Origin: Vescimonas sanitatis
GTDB lineage: Bacteria > Bacillota > Clostridia > Oscillospirales > Oscillospiraceae
Reading direction: 5' to 3'
Length of the DNA: 64,000 nt
Assembly (NCBI RefSeq): GCF_049060325.1
Contig: NZ_JBMGPW010000001.1
Coordinates: 248,001-312,000 of the forward strand
The number at the start of each line of letters is the position of its first letter. The stretch's first letter is position 1. This document shows, piece by piece, positions 8,304-16,904 of this stretch. Under the pieces are notes generated by a model. The model was not told where the DNA came from and did no database searches. It saw only the letters and a program-made list of their open reading frames with translations. A program made the translations under genes and the position numbers.

Positions 8304-9329
8304 ATGAAAACACACGATTTTTACTTTGACCTGCCGCAGGAGCTGATCGCGCAGACACCGTTGGAACGGCGGGACGGCTCACGGCTGTTGGTGCTGGACA
8401 AGAAAACAGGGGCGGTAGAGCACCGGCATTTTTACGATCTGCCGGAGTATCTGCGTCCGGGCGACTGCCTGATCCTGAACAACTCCCGGGTACTGCCGGC
8501 GCGTCTGCTGGGGCACCGATTGCCCGGCGGCGGAGCCTGCGAAATTTTGCTGCTTATCGACCGGGGCGACAACATCTGGGAATGTTTGGTGCGGCCGGGG
8601 AAGAAGCTTCGGAAGGGCGCACAGGTCATTTTCGGCAGCGGTGAATTGACGGCGGAGGTGGTAGACGAGCTGCCCGACGGCAACCGGCTGGTAAAGTTCT
8701 CTTATGAAGGCATCTTTCTGGAGGTGCTGGAGCGGCTGGGTAAGATGCCCCTGCCGCCGTACATCAAGGAGGAGCTGCAGGATCAGGAGCGCTATCAGAC
8801 GGTGTACTCCAAGGTCAACGGCTCGGCGGCGGCGCCCACAGCGGGGCTGCACTTTACGCCGGAGCTTCTGGAAAAAGTACAGGCAATGGGTGTAAAGGTA
8901 GGATACGTTACACTTCATGTGGGACTTGGGACCTTCCGCCCGGTGAAAGAGGACGAGATCACCGACCACACCATGCACAGTGAATACTGTGTGATCCCCC
9001 AGGAGACGGCCGATCTTATTAACGAGACGAAGAAAAACGGCGGGCGTGTCATCTGCGTGGGTACCACCAGCTGCCGCACGATAGAATCTCAGGCAGCGGA
9101 GGACGGCACCATGCGCGCCAGCGCCGGATGGACAGATATTTTCATCTATCCGGGGTACAAGTTCAAGGTGCTGGACGCACTGGTGACAAACTTTCATCTG
9201 CCGGAGTCCACACTCATCATGCTGGTATCGGCATTAGCGGGACGAGAGCACGTGCTGGCTGCCTATCAGCAGGCGGTGGAGGAACGGTACCGCTTCTTCT
9301 CGTTTGGCGATGCGATGTTCATTCAGTGA
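8304..9329 (+). CDS. queA: tRNA preQ1(34) S-adenosylmethionine ribosyltransferase-isomerase
   Basis: Transfers and isomerises the ribosyl part of S-adenosylmethionine onto preQ1 at tRNA position 34, giving epoxyqueuosine. The 341-residue length is standard. Conserved segments include FDLPQELIAQTP (8-19), LNNSRVLPARL (about 58-68), AAPTAGLHFT (about 174-183), HVGLGTFRPV (about 207-216) and the C-terminal VTNFHLPESTL. It is followed after 15 bp by tgt, which acts just before it in queuosine synthesis, so the two form a two-gene operon. Confidence 0.97.
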   Translation: MKTHDFYFDLPQELIAQTPLERRDGSRLLVLDKKTGAVEHRHFYDLPEYLRPGDCLILNNSRVLPARLLGHRLPGGGACEILLLIDRGDNIWECLVRPGKKLRKGAQVIFGSGELTAEVVDELPDGNRLVKFSYEGIFLEVLERLGKMPLPPYIKEELQDQERYQTVYSKVNGSAAAPTAGLHFTPELLEKVQAMGVKVGYVTLHVGLGTFRPVKEDEITDHTMHSEYCVIPQETADLINETKKNGGRVICVGTTSCRTIESQAAEDGTMRASAGWTDIFIYPGYKFKVLDALVTNFHLPESTLIMLVSALAGREHVLAAYQQAVEERYRFFSFGDAMFIQ

Positions 9330-9344
9330 AAGCAGGAGAGAGAA

Positions 9345-10481
9345 ATGTTCAAGGTTATCAAAAAAGAGGGAAAAGCCCGGCGAGGTGTGTTTACTTGCGC
9401 CCACGGCGGCGAGGTGCAGACGCCGGTATTCATGAACGTAGGCACCCAGGCCGCCATCAAGGGCGGCGTCAGCGCTATCGACCTGAAGGAACGGCTGGGG
9501 ACGCAGATCGAACTATCCAACACCTATCACCTGCACCTGCGCCCCGGCGACGATGTGGTGCGGCAAATGGGAGGACTTCATAAGTTCATGCGCTGGGACG
9601 GACCGATCCTGACCGACTCCGGCGGCTTCCAGGTATTCTCGCTGTCGGGGCTGCGAAAGATCAGTGAGGAGGGTGTGACGTTTGCCAGCCACCTTGACGG
9701 ACACCGCATCTTCATGGGTCCGGAGGAGAGTATGCGTATCCAGAGCAATCTGGGCAGCGACATCGCCATGGCCTTTGACGAATGCGTGGAAAACCCCGCA
9801 CCCTATGACTACGCCAAGGCCTCCTGCGAACGGACGCTGCGGTGGCTGGAACGCTGCAAGAAGGAGCACGACCGGCTGAACGCTTTGCCGGACACGGTAA
9901 ACCCCGGACAGATGCTTTTCGGCATCAACCAGGGCGCCACCTACGCCGATCTGCGGATATGGCATATGCAGCAGATCGCCAAGATCGACTGCGACGGCTA
10001 TGCTATCGGCGGACTGGCGGTGGGTGAGCCTACGGAGGTGATGTATGAGATCATCGACGCGGTAGAGCCGTATATGCCGGCGGATAAGCCGCGGTATCTC
10101 ATGGGCGTGGGCACGCCCAGCAACATCATTGAGGGCGTGGCCCGGGGCGTGGACTTCTTCGACTGTGTGATGCCAGCGCGCAACGCGCGGCACGGAAAGC
10201 TGTTTACCTGGAAGGGCACGCTGAACATCAAAAACGCCAAATACAAGCTGGATGAACAGCCTATCGACCCTGAATGTGACTGCCCGGTGTGCCGGCAGTT
10301 CAGCAGGGCATATCTCCGGCACCTGTTTACAGCGGAGGAGATGCTGGGGATGCGCCTGGCGGTGATGCACAACCTGTATTTTTACAACAAGCTGACGGAG
10401 CGTATCCGTGACAGCCTGGACAACGGGTGCTTTGACGCATTCCGGGAGGAATACAGTAAAAAACTGGCGGAGAAGATATAA
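9345..10481 (+). CDS. tgt: Queuine/preQ1 tRNA-guanine transglycosylase
   Basis: Exchanges guanine-34 of GUN-anticodon tRNAs for preQ1. The 378-residue TIM-barrel protein shows the substrate segment LTDSGGFQVFSL (about 87-98), the catalytic region FDCVMPARNARHG (about 271-283) with the nucleophilic Asp, and the zinc site ECDCPVCR followed by a distal His. The start follows an AGGAGAG site. It is co-transcribed with queA. yajC follows 67 bp later but has its own promoter. Confidence 0.97.
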   Translation: MFKVIKKEGKARRGVFTCAHGGEVQTPVFMNVGTQAAIKGGVSAIDLKERLGTQIELSNTYHLHLRPGDDVVRQMGGLHKFMRWDGPILTDSGGFQVFSLSGLRKISEEGVTFASHLDGHRIFMGPEESMRIQSNLGSDIAMAFDECVENPAPYDYAKASCERTLRWLERCKKEHDRLNALPDTVNPGQMLFGINQGATYADLRIWHMQQIAKIDCDGYAIGGLAVGEPTEVMYEIIDAVEPYMPADKPRYLMGVGTPSNIIEGVARGVDFFDCVMPARNARHGKLFTWKGTLNIKNAKYKLDEQPIDPECDCPVCRQFSRAYLRHLFTAEEMLGMRLAVMHNLYFYNKLTERIRDSLDNGCFDAFREEYSKKLAEKI

Positions 10482-10486
10482 ACCTC

Positions 10487-10515
10487 TTGCCAAAAGCAAA
10501 AGAACTATGTATAAT
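10487..10515 (+). promoter_or_regulatory. Promoter of yajC
   Basis: TTGCCA (10487-10492), a 17-bp spacer and a perfect TATAAT (10510-10515) in the tgt-yajC gap. Confidence 0.75.
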
Positions 10516-10548
10516 AGTATCACTTTGTTGTTAAAGGAGTAATGTTCC

Positions 10549-10998
10549 ATGATTCAGATCGCTTACGCTGATGCTGCCGCTGCCACCACCACCGGCGGCA
10601 TGGGTTCCACCATTCTGATGATCGTCCTGATGATCGCCATCTTCTACTTCCTGATGATCCGCCCCGAGAACAAGCGGAAAAAGCAGGCCGAGGAGATGCG
10701 GAGTTCTCTGAAGAAGGGCGATTGGCTGACCACCATCGGCGGCGTGTACGGCCGCGTCGTGGCTATCACCGACCGTACTGTGGTCATCGAGACCAGCGAG
10801 GACCGCGTTCGCGTGGAGTTCCTGAAGTCCGCTATCGGCCAGGTAGGTACCCTGGACGAGCAGGCTGCCGCCCAGCAGCGTCCGGTGAAGAAGGCTAAGA
10901 AGGAAGAGGCCGCGGAGGAAACTCCCGCTGTGGAGGAGAAGGCCTCTGATGAGGTCACCGAGGCTCCCGCTGAGGCTGACAAAACCGACGCCGAGTAA
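10549..10998 (+). CDS. yajC: Preprotein translocase subunit YajC
   Basis: A 149-residue Sec accessory protein. One membrane segment (about 20-38, TILMIVLMIAIFYFLMI) is followed by the family motif RPENKRKKQ, a cytoplasmic barrel (about 50-100, GDWLTTIGGVYGRV), and a long acidic Ala/Glu/Pro tail (about 110-149), longer than in many homologues. It works with SecDF at the membrane. The gene has its own promoter and terminator; location next to tgt is common across bacteria. Confidence 0.93.
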   Translation: MIQIAYADAAAATTTGGMGSTILMIVLMIAIFYFLMIRPENKRKKQAEEMRSSLKKGDWLTTIGGVYGRVVAITDRTVVIETSEDRVRVEFLKSAIGQVGTLDEQAAAQQRPVKKAKKEEAAEETPAVEEKASDEVTEAPAEADKTDAE

Positions 10999-11009
10999 TA
11001 CAGACCGAG

Positions 11010-11042
11010 AGGAGCGCTGCCCGGAGGGCGGCGCTCTTTTTG
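11010..11042 (+). terminator. Terminator after yajC
   Basis: GAGCGCTGCCC pairs with GGGCGGCGCTC (one G-U pair) around GGA and is followed by TTTTT. Confidence 0.85.
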
Positions 11043-11126
11043 CGCTGACAGCGATCGGGATCGGTGTATCATGTGATGCAGACCTTCCGCATAAGCTGAA
11101 GCAAAGCTGATGCGGGAGGTATTCTT

Positions 11127-11561
11127 ATGTCTTGGAAGCAACTGGCCGGCAAAGGAACGTGGCTGGGCACCGCCACAGCGGCAGTCGTGCTGCTGGCAGC
11201 ACTGGGCGTATCGTCACTGCTCCTGCTGCGGGGCATCGTGCCGGAGCGCGCGATGGGTCCGCTGGTATGGGGCAGCAGCGTTCTGGCGTGCTTCTGCGGC
11301 GGACGTATGGCCATACGGCAGGGCGGCGATGGTCCGCTGCCTCGGGCGCTGGCAGTATCCGCCTGCGTATATGGTGCAATGTGGATCGCGGCGCTGACAG
11401 GAAACGAGGCGATACATTTTACCGGCAGCGGTATTGCCCAGACCTGCGCCGTGTGGGGCGGCGGCCTTTTGGCGGGACTGATCGGAACGAAGCAGAAGCG
11501 GAGGAGACCCCACAGCGGTCACAGAAAGAGCGGTGACCGTCGAAAACGGGCGGTAACATAA
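11127..11561 (+). CDS. TIGR04086-type small membrane protein
   Basis: The 144-residue protein has four hydrophobic segments (about 11-34, 43-61, 73-91 and 103-120) and a basic Arg/Lys-rich tail. Topology, size and position just after yajC fit the TIGR04086 (YrzE-like) membrane family of Clostridia, whose function is unknown. The start is ATG at 11127 after GGGAGG. It is a single gene with no recognisable partner. Family assignment rests on context and topology, not catalytic motifs. Confidence 0.65.
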   Translation: MSWKQLAGKGTWLGTATAAVVLLAALGVSSLLLLRGIVPERAMGPLVWGSSVLACFCGGRMAIRQGGDGPLPRALAVSACVYGAMWIAALTGNEAIHFTGSGIAQTCAVWGGGLLAGLIGTKQKRRRPHSGHRKSGDRRKRAVT

Positions 11562-11912
11562 AGCGGCGCATGGTTAAAATAACGAAAACGTGTTTTTGCG
11601 GCATTTTTTATCCGACGGTGCGGCGGGCGGCAGGGGAGTCGTTCGCCGCATCACGCTTTTCAAGATATGGTGCAGGGATTTTCGGCATTTCCCCGGATAT
11701 TGGGATTTCGGCATTTTTATAAACCGTGTCAGTACCCCGGTATACCTTGTTTACATAATTAAGTTGACATAACATTTTGACATAATTTACAAAAAATATG
11801 TTTTTGCGGAAAACCTCTTGCGGTTTTGTGAATTTTGCCATATATTTATTATTACGTTTTGGCACGTCTATCGAGAGGGCTTGGCTCATACACTGTGGAC
11901 GAGGTGAGCCCT
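11562..11912. other. AT-rich intergenic region before the spoIIM-like gene
   Basis: No convincing gene lies here. The stretch is clearly more AT-rich than its surroundings. TTTCGGCATTT occurs twice (from about 11683 and 11706), and three related GACATAA-type units lie at 11750-11788. A promoter for the spoIIM-like gene is expected here, but no -10 element stands out. Confidence 0.5.
11750..11788 (+). repeat. Three near-identical TTKACATAA units, 13-14 bp apart
   Basis: TTTACATAATT (from 11750), TTGACATAACAT (from 11764) and TTGACATAATTT (from 11777) are arranged head to tail, upstream of the spoIIM-like gene. Two contain a perfect TTGACA. Confidence 0.55.
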
Positions 11913-12506
11913 ATGAAGCTGCGTCGACGCCGTATGCCTGTTCTCCAGCCGCCGAAGGCGCGGCTGTACATACTGTGCCTGTTTCTTGCCGCCGGGATCC
12001 TGGCGGGCTTTTTAGCGGGTCGGACTGTGGCATCGGAGGACCTTCTGTCGTTGAGCCGCTATGTGACAGGCTATGCGAGGCTGAATGCAGAAGAACCGCG
12101 CAGCGCGGGGCTGTGGCAGGTCCTATGGACCTATCTGCGCTATCCGGCCGCGGCGTTTCTGCTGGGCTGTACAGCCTGGGGCGTGATGCTGATCCCGCTG
12201 ACGTGCGCGGCCCAGGGCTTCTTCCTGTCGTTCGCGGTGCAGTGCTTTGCCGCTGCACTGGGAAAGCAGGGCGTGGTATTGGCGCTGGCGGCGCTGGGAC
12301 TGCGGTGTCTGTTCACCATACCATGTCTGCTGACGATAGCGGCGGACAGCTTTGCGTGTGCGTGGCGCCGGGCAGAACGTCAAAAGCCGGAGGTGAGAGA
12401 CCGGCGGAGCGTGATCATCTGTGTGTTTGTATTGCTGACCGGGACAGTGGCGGAGTGCGCCCTGGTGCCGCGGCTTTTTGCATGGCTGATGCCAGGCTTG
12501 ACTTGA
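11913..12506 (+). CDS. spoIIM: Stage II sporulation protein M-like membrane protein
   Basis: A 197-residue membrane protein with about five hydrophobic segments (starting near 20, 70, 88, 120 and 172), close to the SpoIIM topology. SpoIIM works with SpoIID and SpoIIP in peptidoglycan remodelling during forespore engulfment. The ATG at 11913 is chosen over an earlier in-frame ATG because GAGGTGAG precedes it. The gene ends 22 bp before xerD; spoIIM near a XerD-type recombinase gene is also seen in Bacillus. Sequence motifs are few, so the call leans on topology and neighbourhood. Confidence 0.7.
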   Translation: MKLRRRRMPVLQPPKARLYILCLFLAAGILAGFLAGRTVASEDLLSLSRYVTGYARLNAEEPRSAGLWQVLWTYLRYPAAAFLLGCTAWGVMLIPLTCAAQGFFLSFAVQCFAAALGKQGVVLALAALGLRCLFTIPCLLTIAADSFACAWRRAERQKPEVRDRRSVIICVFVLLTGTVAECALVPRLFAWLMPGLT

Positions 12507-12528
12507 AAGAGAGAGGAGTGAGGGACAC

Positions 12529-13413
12529 ATGACGGACTTTATCGCGGCATACCGCGACTATCTGACTGAGGAGAAGCACGCCTCCGCCAATACCCTCAGC
12601 TCCTATATACGTGACCTGACCCAGTTTCACAGCTGGCTGCTTTCCGTGGGCGTAACGGATATGCGGAAGGTGAAGAAAGAGACGATCAATGAGTATCTGC
12701 TGCATATGACCCACAGCGGCAAAAGCCCCGCCACAGTCACGCGGTCCACAGCGTCGATCAAGTCATTTTATGCCTATATGATGCAGTGCGGCGCTGTGAA
12801 GAGCAACCCGGCCAAGAGCGTGGTGGCCATGAAGGTGGAGAGGAAGTATCCGGAGATCCTCTCCAACCGGGAGGTAGAGCTGTTTTTGGAGCAGCCCAAA
12901 TGCGTGGACGAAAAAGGCTTCCGTGACCACGCCATGCTGGAGCTGCTGTATGCCACCGGAATTCGAGTCAGTGAGCTGATCGGTCTGGATGTCAGCGATG
13001 TCAATTTGTCCGCCGGCTTTATCCGCTGCCGCAGCAAGGGAAAGGAGCGCATCGTGCCGCTGTACACCGCTGCGGTGAAGGCTCTGGAGGACTATGTGCG
13101 GGATATTCGTCCCCGGCTCATCGCCGATGAGGAAGAGCATGCGCTGTTTGTGAATATGAGCGGCGAACGCATGAGTCGCCAGGGCTTTTGGAAGATCATC
13201 AAGTACTATCAGGAAAAAGCGGGCATCGAGAAGGATATCACCCCCCACACCCTGCGCCATTCCTTTGCCGTACACCTGCTGGAAAACGGCGCCGATCTGC
13301 GATCCATTCAGGAGATGCTGGGTCACGCGGATATCAGCTCCACGCAGATATATACACACGTTATCAAAAAGCAGCTGAAGGATGTATATAATAAGGCCCA
13401 TCCCCGTGCATAA
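12529..13413 (+). CDS. xerD: Tyrosine recombinase XerD
   Basis: Resolves chromosome dimers at dif with a XerC partner. The 294 residues comprise a SAM-like DNA-binding domain (1-90) and a catalytic domain with Arg146 (ATGIRVSEL), HTLRH (about 240-244), the LGH motif (about 264-266) and nucleophilic Tyr near 275 (STQIYTHV). The length and full catalytic set fit a housekeeping XerD rather than a phage integrase. It is preceded by GAGAGGAG and followed by a strong terminator. Confidence 0.9.
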   Translation: MTDFIAAYRDYLTEEKHASANTLSSYIRDLTQFHSWLLSVGVTDMRKVKKETINEYLLHMTHSGKSPATVTRSTASIKSFYAYMMQCGAVKSNPAKSVVAMKVERKYPEILSNREVELFLEQPKCVDEKGFRDHAMLELLYATGIRVSELIGLDVSDVNLSAGFIRCRSKGKERIVPLYTAAVKALEDYVRDIRPRLIADEEEHALFVNMSGERMSRQGFWKIIKYYQEKAGIEKDITPHTLRHSFAVHLLENGADLRSIQEMLGHADISSTQIYTHVIKKQLKDVYNKAHPRA

Positions 13414-13422
13414 CAGCCTATC

Positions 13423-13450
13423 AAACCGCCCGGTTTTCCGGGCGGTTTTT
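13423..13450 (+). terminator. Terminator after xerD
   Basis: AAACCGCCCGG pairs with CCGGGCGGTTT around a 4-nt loop, with a T-run. Confidence 0.9.
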
Positions 13451-13451
13451 G

Positions 13452-13480
13452 TTGCTATTTTTATTCCAGTTTGCTATAAT
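13452..13480 (+). promoter_or_regulatory. Promoter of ruvCAB
   Basis: TTGCTA (13452-13457), a 17-bp spacer and TATAAT (13475-13480). Confidence 0.75.
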
Positions 13481-13509
13481 AGAACAAATGTTGGGAGGTG
13501 GGCGCAGCT

Positions 13510-14022
13510 ATGCGGATACTGGGCATCGACCCCGGCATCGCCATTGTGGGCTTCGGGCTGATCGAATCGAACCGGGGCAGTGTGCGAATGCTGCAATACG
13601 GCGCTGTGACTACCGAGGCGGGACTGCCGCTGGCGACACGTCTGGTGCAGATCGAAAACGACATGACCGCGCTGATCGCCCAACTGAAGCCTGATGAGAT
13701 CGCCGTTGAGGAGCTGTTTTTCAGCAAAAACATCACCACAGGTATCGCCGTGGCCCACGGGCGGGGTGTGATCCTGTGTACGGCGGAGCGACTGGGCGTA
13801 CCCATATTCGAATATACCCCCATGCAGGTGAAGCAGGCGGTGGCCGGCTACGGCCTGGCGGACAAGAAGCAGGTGATGGACATGACAAAGCGGCTTTTGA
13901 AGCTGAAGACAGTGCCGAAGCCGGACGACGCGGCAGACGCGCTGGCCATCGCCATATGCCATGCCCGCAGCGCTACCAGCCTGCTGCGGCGTAAGGACCC
14001 CGACGTGAAGGAGACTGTCTGA
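13510..14022 (+). CDS. ruvC: Holliday junction resolvase RuvC
   Basis: A dimeric endonuclease that cuts Holliday junctions with RuvAB. The acidic catalytic residues are visible: Asp7 (LGIDPG), Glu near 66 (AVEELFF) and the Asp pair near 140-143 (KPDDAADALA). At 170 residues it is of normal size. The ATG at 13510 is preferred over an in-frame GTG at 13498 because GGGAGGTG sits 8 nt before it and LGIDPG then lies at the usual N-terminal position. The genes ruvC, ruvA and ruvB are packed as one operon. Confidence 0.96.
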   Translation: MRILGIDPGIAIVGFGLIESNRGSVRMLQYGAVTTEAGLPLATRLVQIENDMTALIAQLKPDEIAVEELFFSKNITTGIAVAHGRGVILCTAERLGVPIFEYTPMQVKQAVAGYGLADKKQVMDMTKRLLKLKTVPKPDDAADALAIAICHARSATSLLRRKDPDVKETV

Positions 14023-14023
14023 T

Positions 14024-14629
14024 ATGTATTATTATGTGAACGGCACCGTGGCGGAGATCGATGCGGGGCTGGCGGTCATCGACTGCAGCGGCGTGGGCTA
14101 CGCCTGTGCCACGACGAACTATACGCTCTCCCAGCTGAAAAAGGGCGCACCGGCCAAGTTGTACACTTATCTGAATGTACGCGAGGACGCCATGGAGCTG
14201 TTCGGCTTCGCCGATCAGAGTGAGCTGCGGAGCTTCAAGCTGCTGATCGGCGTATCCGGCGTAGGCCCCAGGGCGGCGTTGTCTATCCTGTCCGCCGTAA
14301 CACCGCAGCAGCTGGCGCTGGCGGTGGTGACAGAGGATGAAAAAGCACTGACTGCTGCCAACGGCATCGGCAAAAAGATTGCTCAGCGGGTGATACTGGA
14401 ACTGAAGGACAAGCTGGCACGGGAGGAAGCGCTGGGCGGCACATCCGTTAAGGGCGGTGCGCCCGCGATGGCTGCGGTGCCCCACAGCAAGAAAAGTGAG
14501 GCGCAGTCGGCATTGGCGGTGCTGGGCTACGGCAGCGCGGAGATCGCCGCAGCACTGAAAGATATCGACATGGAAGCGCTGACGCTGGAGAACATCATCC
14601 GGCAGGCGCTGAAGCGCATGATGAAGTAG
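14024..14629 (+). CDS. ruvA: Holliday junction DNA helicase subunit RuvA
   Basis: The tetrameric junction-binding subunit, which loads RuvB. The 201 residues show the OB-like N domain (GTVAEIDAGLAVIDCSGVGY), two helix-hairpin-helix units (LLIGVSGVGPRAAL and AANGIGKKIAQRVILELKDKL) and the C-terminal RuvB-binding domain (about 155-201). It starts one base after the ruvC stop. Confidence 0.96.
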   Translation: MYYYVNGTVAEIDAGLAVIDCSGVGYACATTNYTLSQLKKGAPAKLYTYLNVREDAMELFGFADQSELRSFKLLIGVSGVGPRAALSILSAVTPQQLALAVVTEDEKALTAANGIGKKIAQRVILELKDKLAREEALGGTSVKGGAPAMAAVPHSKKSEAQSALAVLGYGSAEIAAALKDIDMEALTLENIIRQALKRMMK

Positions 14630-14642
14630 AGGAGGGGCGCAC

Positions 14643-15683
14643 ATGAGCATTGATTTCGGGGCGGACCTGTACGAGGAGCCTATCGTCGCCAAAACGTTTC
14701 TCAGTGAGGATGCCAACGAAGGTTCTCTACGGCCCCACACACTGGCGGAATACATTGGGCAGGAGAAGGCCAAGCAAAACCTGTCGATCTTCATTGAGGC
14801 GGCGCGGCGGCGGACAGAGTCTCTGGACCATGTGCTGCTGCACGGCCCTCCGGGACTGGGCAAGACCACACTGGCGGGCATCATCGCCCAGGAGATGGGC
14901 GTGAATATCCGCATCACCTCCGGACCGGCTATCGAGAAGCCCGGGGACCTGGCGGCGCTGCTGACGAACCTGAGTGAGAACGATATCCTGTTCGTGGATG
15001 AGATACACCGGCTGAACCGGGCGGTGGAGGAGATCCTGTACCCGGCCATGGAGGACTACGCCATCGATATCATCATCGGCAAGGGACCTTCTGCCAACTC
15101 TATCCGGCTGGATCTGCCGAAATTCACACTGATCGGCGCCACAACACGGGCAGGGTCGCTGTCTGCACCGCTACGGGACCGCTTTGGCGTGACGCTGCGG
15201 CTGGAGCTCTACACGCCTGAGGAGCTGGCAAAAATCGTGACGCGCAGCGCCGGCATCCTGAACGTGTCTATTGAACCGGAGGGCGCTATGGAGATCGCGC
15301 GGCGGTCCCGGGGCACGCCCCGTATCGCCAACCGGATGCTGCGGCGGGTACGGGACTTCGCCCAGGTGATGGCCGACGGCGTTATCACCAAGTCCGTAGC
15401 GGACAAGGCGCTGCTGGCGCTGGAGGTAGACTATCTGGGTCTGGACAACGTAGATCGACGGATGCTGCAGGCCATTATTGAAAACTATGGCGGCGGCCCG
15501 GTAGGTCTGGACACGCTGGCGGCCACCATCGGCGAGGAGTCGGTGACGCTGGAGGATGTGTATGAGCCATACCTGATGCAGATCGGCTTTTTGACCCGAA
15601 CGCCCCGAGGGCGCTGCGTCACGCAGAAGGCCTATGCACATCTGCACATTGCGTTTACGGGCCAGCAGCAGCTGGAATTGTAG
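14643..15683 (+). CDS. ruvB: Holliday junction branch migration ATPase RuvB
   Basis: A hexameric AAA+ motor that drives branch migration. The 346 residues carry Walker A GPPGLGKT (about 68-75), Walker B LFVDEIHRLNR (about 116-126), sensor GATTRAGSLSAPLRDRFG (about 161-178) and a C-terminal winged helix (about 265-340, ending GFLTRTPRGR). The ATG follows GGAGG. It is the last gene of ruvCAB; no strong hairpin follows before the sigH promoter. Confidence 0.97.
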   Translation: MSIDFGADLYEEPIVAKTFLSEDANEGSLRPHTLAEYIGQEKAKQNLSIFIEAARRRTESLDHVLLHGPPGLGKTTLAGIIAQEMGVNIRITSGPAIEKPGDLAALLTNLSENDILFVDEIHRLNRAVEEILYPAMEDYAIDIIIGKGPSANSIRLDLPKFTLIGATTRAGSLSAPLRDRFGVTLRLELYTPEELAKIVTRSAGILNVSIEPEGAMEIARRSRGTPRIANRMLRRVRDFAQVMADGVITKSVADKALLALEVDYLGLDNVDRRMLQAIIENYGGGPVGLDTLAATIGEESVTLEDVYEPYLMQIGFLTRTPRGRCVTQKAYAHLHIAFTGQQQLEL

Positions 15684-15774
15684 TGCGCAGAGACGGTTCG
15701 ATGGAATTTTTCGGTTGTTCTCCGCAAGAAAGCCGTCAAATTTGAGTTATTTTTGACAAAGTTACACGATTGAC

Positions 15775-15804
15775 TTGACAAATTATTTTGTAAAAAGGTA
15801 TAAT
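15775..15804 (+). promoter_or_regulatory. Promoter abutting the sigH-like start codon
   Basis: Perfect TTGACA (15775-15780) and TATAAT (15799-15804) are spaced by 18 bp. The -10 ends only five bases before the first possible start codon. Confidence 0.75.
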
Positions 15805-15809
15805 AGCGT

Positions 15810-16433
15810 ATGGTGAATGATACAAGGGCTGAATATGACCATCTGCAGACGCTGAGCGACGAGGCGCTGTGCGCTCTGGTAAAGCAGGGCAGCCGCGACG
15901 CCGAGGAGATCCTAGTAGGGCGTTACCACCGTTTGGTGCGCTCCTGCGCCCGTCCGTACTTTCTGGCGGGAGGGGATAGCGAGGACCTTTTGCAGGAGGG
16001 AATGTTCGGGCTTATCAAGGCAATACGGGAGTACGAGCCAGGACACGAGGCCTCTCTGTGCACTTTTGCCGAGACCTGCATTCGTCGGCGGCTGTATTCT
16101 GTGCTGCGTGCTGCCGCCTCCGGGAAGCATTCACCTCTGAACCAAGCCGTTCCTTTGGATACCTCTTTCTTTGACGCGAATCTCTCCTTTGCCCACGTCG
16201 ATCCCGAGGGTTGGGTCATCGACTGCGAAAAAACTGCCGCTCTGCTGGAAAACGCGCGCAAGCTGCTGTCCGAATTCGAGGTAAAGATTTTAGGGTATTA
16301 TCTGGACGGTCTCACCTGCCGTGAGATCGCAGAAACTGTGGGCCGGTCCCCGAAATCGGTGGACAACGCCGTGCAGCGTTTGCGCCGCAAAATAGCGCGG
16401 CAGCTTCTATCCGGCGATATCAGCAAAGGCTGA
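15810..16433 (+). CDS. sigH: RNA polymerase sigma factor, SigH-like (early sporulation)
   Basis: A 207-residue sigma-70 family protein. Region 2 includes YFLAGGDSEDLLQEGMFGLI (about 50-69), the polymerase-binding segment typical of sigma-H, then FAETCIRRRLYSVLRAA. Region 4 near the C terminus has LTCREIAETVGRSPKSVDNA (about 168-187). Sigma-H drives early sporulation genes. The start is uncertain: ATG 15810 or GTG 15813, both so close to the -10 that the mRNA would be almost leaderless, with no Shine-Dalgarno site visible. It is a single-gene unit. Confidence 0.85.
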   Translation: MVNDTRAEYDHLQTLSDEALCALVKQGSRDAEEILVGRYHRLVRSCARPYFLAGGDSEDLLQEGMFGLIKAIREYEPGHEASLCTFAETCIRRRLYSVLRAAASGKHSPLNQAVPLDTSFFDANLSFAHVDPEGWVIDCEKTAALLENARKLLSEFEVKILGYYLDGLTCREIAETVGRSPKSVDNAVQRLRRKIARQLLSGDISKG

Positions 16434-16469
16434 GCGCAATATATTTTTTCTCAAAGAGAGGGTAAAATC

Positions 16470-16748
16470 ATGTACGAAGACAAGACCTTAGTGTGCAAAG
16501 AGTGCGGCAACGAGTTCGTTTTCACCGCCGGTGAGCAGGAGTTCTACGCTGAGCGCGGCTTCCAGAACGAGCCCCAGCGCTGCAAGGCCTGCCGTGACGC
16601 GCGCAAGAACGCTGCCCGTGGTCCCCGCGAGTATTTCACCGCTGTCTGCGCTGCCTGCGGCGGCGAGGCCAAGGTGCCCTTCGAGCCCAAGAGCGATCGT
16701 CCTGTGTACTGCAGCGACTGCTTCGCCAAGATGCGTGAGAACGGCTGA
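16470..16748 (+). CDS. Double zinc-ribbon protein (zf-trcl / CxxC-x17-CxxC type)
   Basis: A 92-residue soluble protein with four CxxC knuckles: Cys9/12, 38/41, 60/63 and 81/84. The first half (LVCKECGNEFVFTAGEQEFY) matches the probable zinc-ribbon family zf-trcl, and the second half the CxxC-x17-CxxC type. It probably binds two zinc ions. Role unknown; nucleic-acid or protein binding is plausible. It follows the sigH-like gene by 36 bp and ends at a strong terminator. Confidence 0.8.
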   Translation: MYEDKTLVCKECGNEFVFTAGEQEFYAERGFQNEPQRCKACRDARKNAARGPREYFTAVCAACGGEAKVPFEPKSDRPVYCSDCFAKMRENG

Positions 16749-16783
16749 TCTGCTGACTGCACACTGTTAAGTAGATAGAATAG

Positions 16784-16817
16784 ACCGCCTTCCGGTATGC
16801 CGGAGGGCGGTTTTTTA
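16784..16817 (+). terminator. Terminator after the zinc-ribbon gene
   Basis: ACCGCCTTCCGG pairs with CCGGAGGGCGGT, loop TATG, followed by a T6 run. Confidence 0.9.
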
Positions 16818-16841
16818 TAGCGCAGGATGAGAAAAATCCTG

Positions 16842-16870
16842 TTGAAAGTTCCGGCATTTTGGGGTATACT
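16842..16870 (+). promoter_or_regulatory. Promoter of the DUF1858 gene
   Basis: TTGAAA (16842-16847), a 17-bp spacer and TATACT (16865-16870). Confidence 0.65.
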
Positions 16871-16904
16871 ATCAGCACAATATTGTATTTGGAGGTTTTC
16901 CAAC

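Noticed and set aside
12529..13413. XerD-type recombinase as an element integrase
   Set aside because: Its neighbours are housekeeping and sporulation genes with no attachment repeats, and the sequence fits the chromosomal XerD class.
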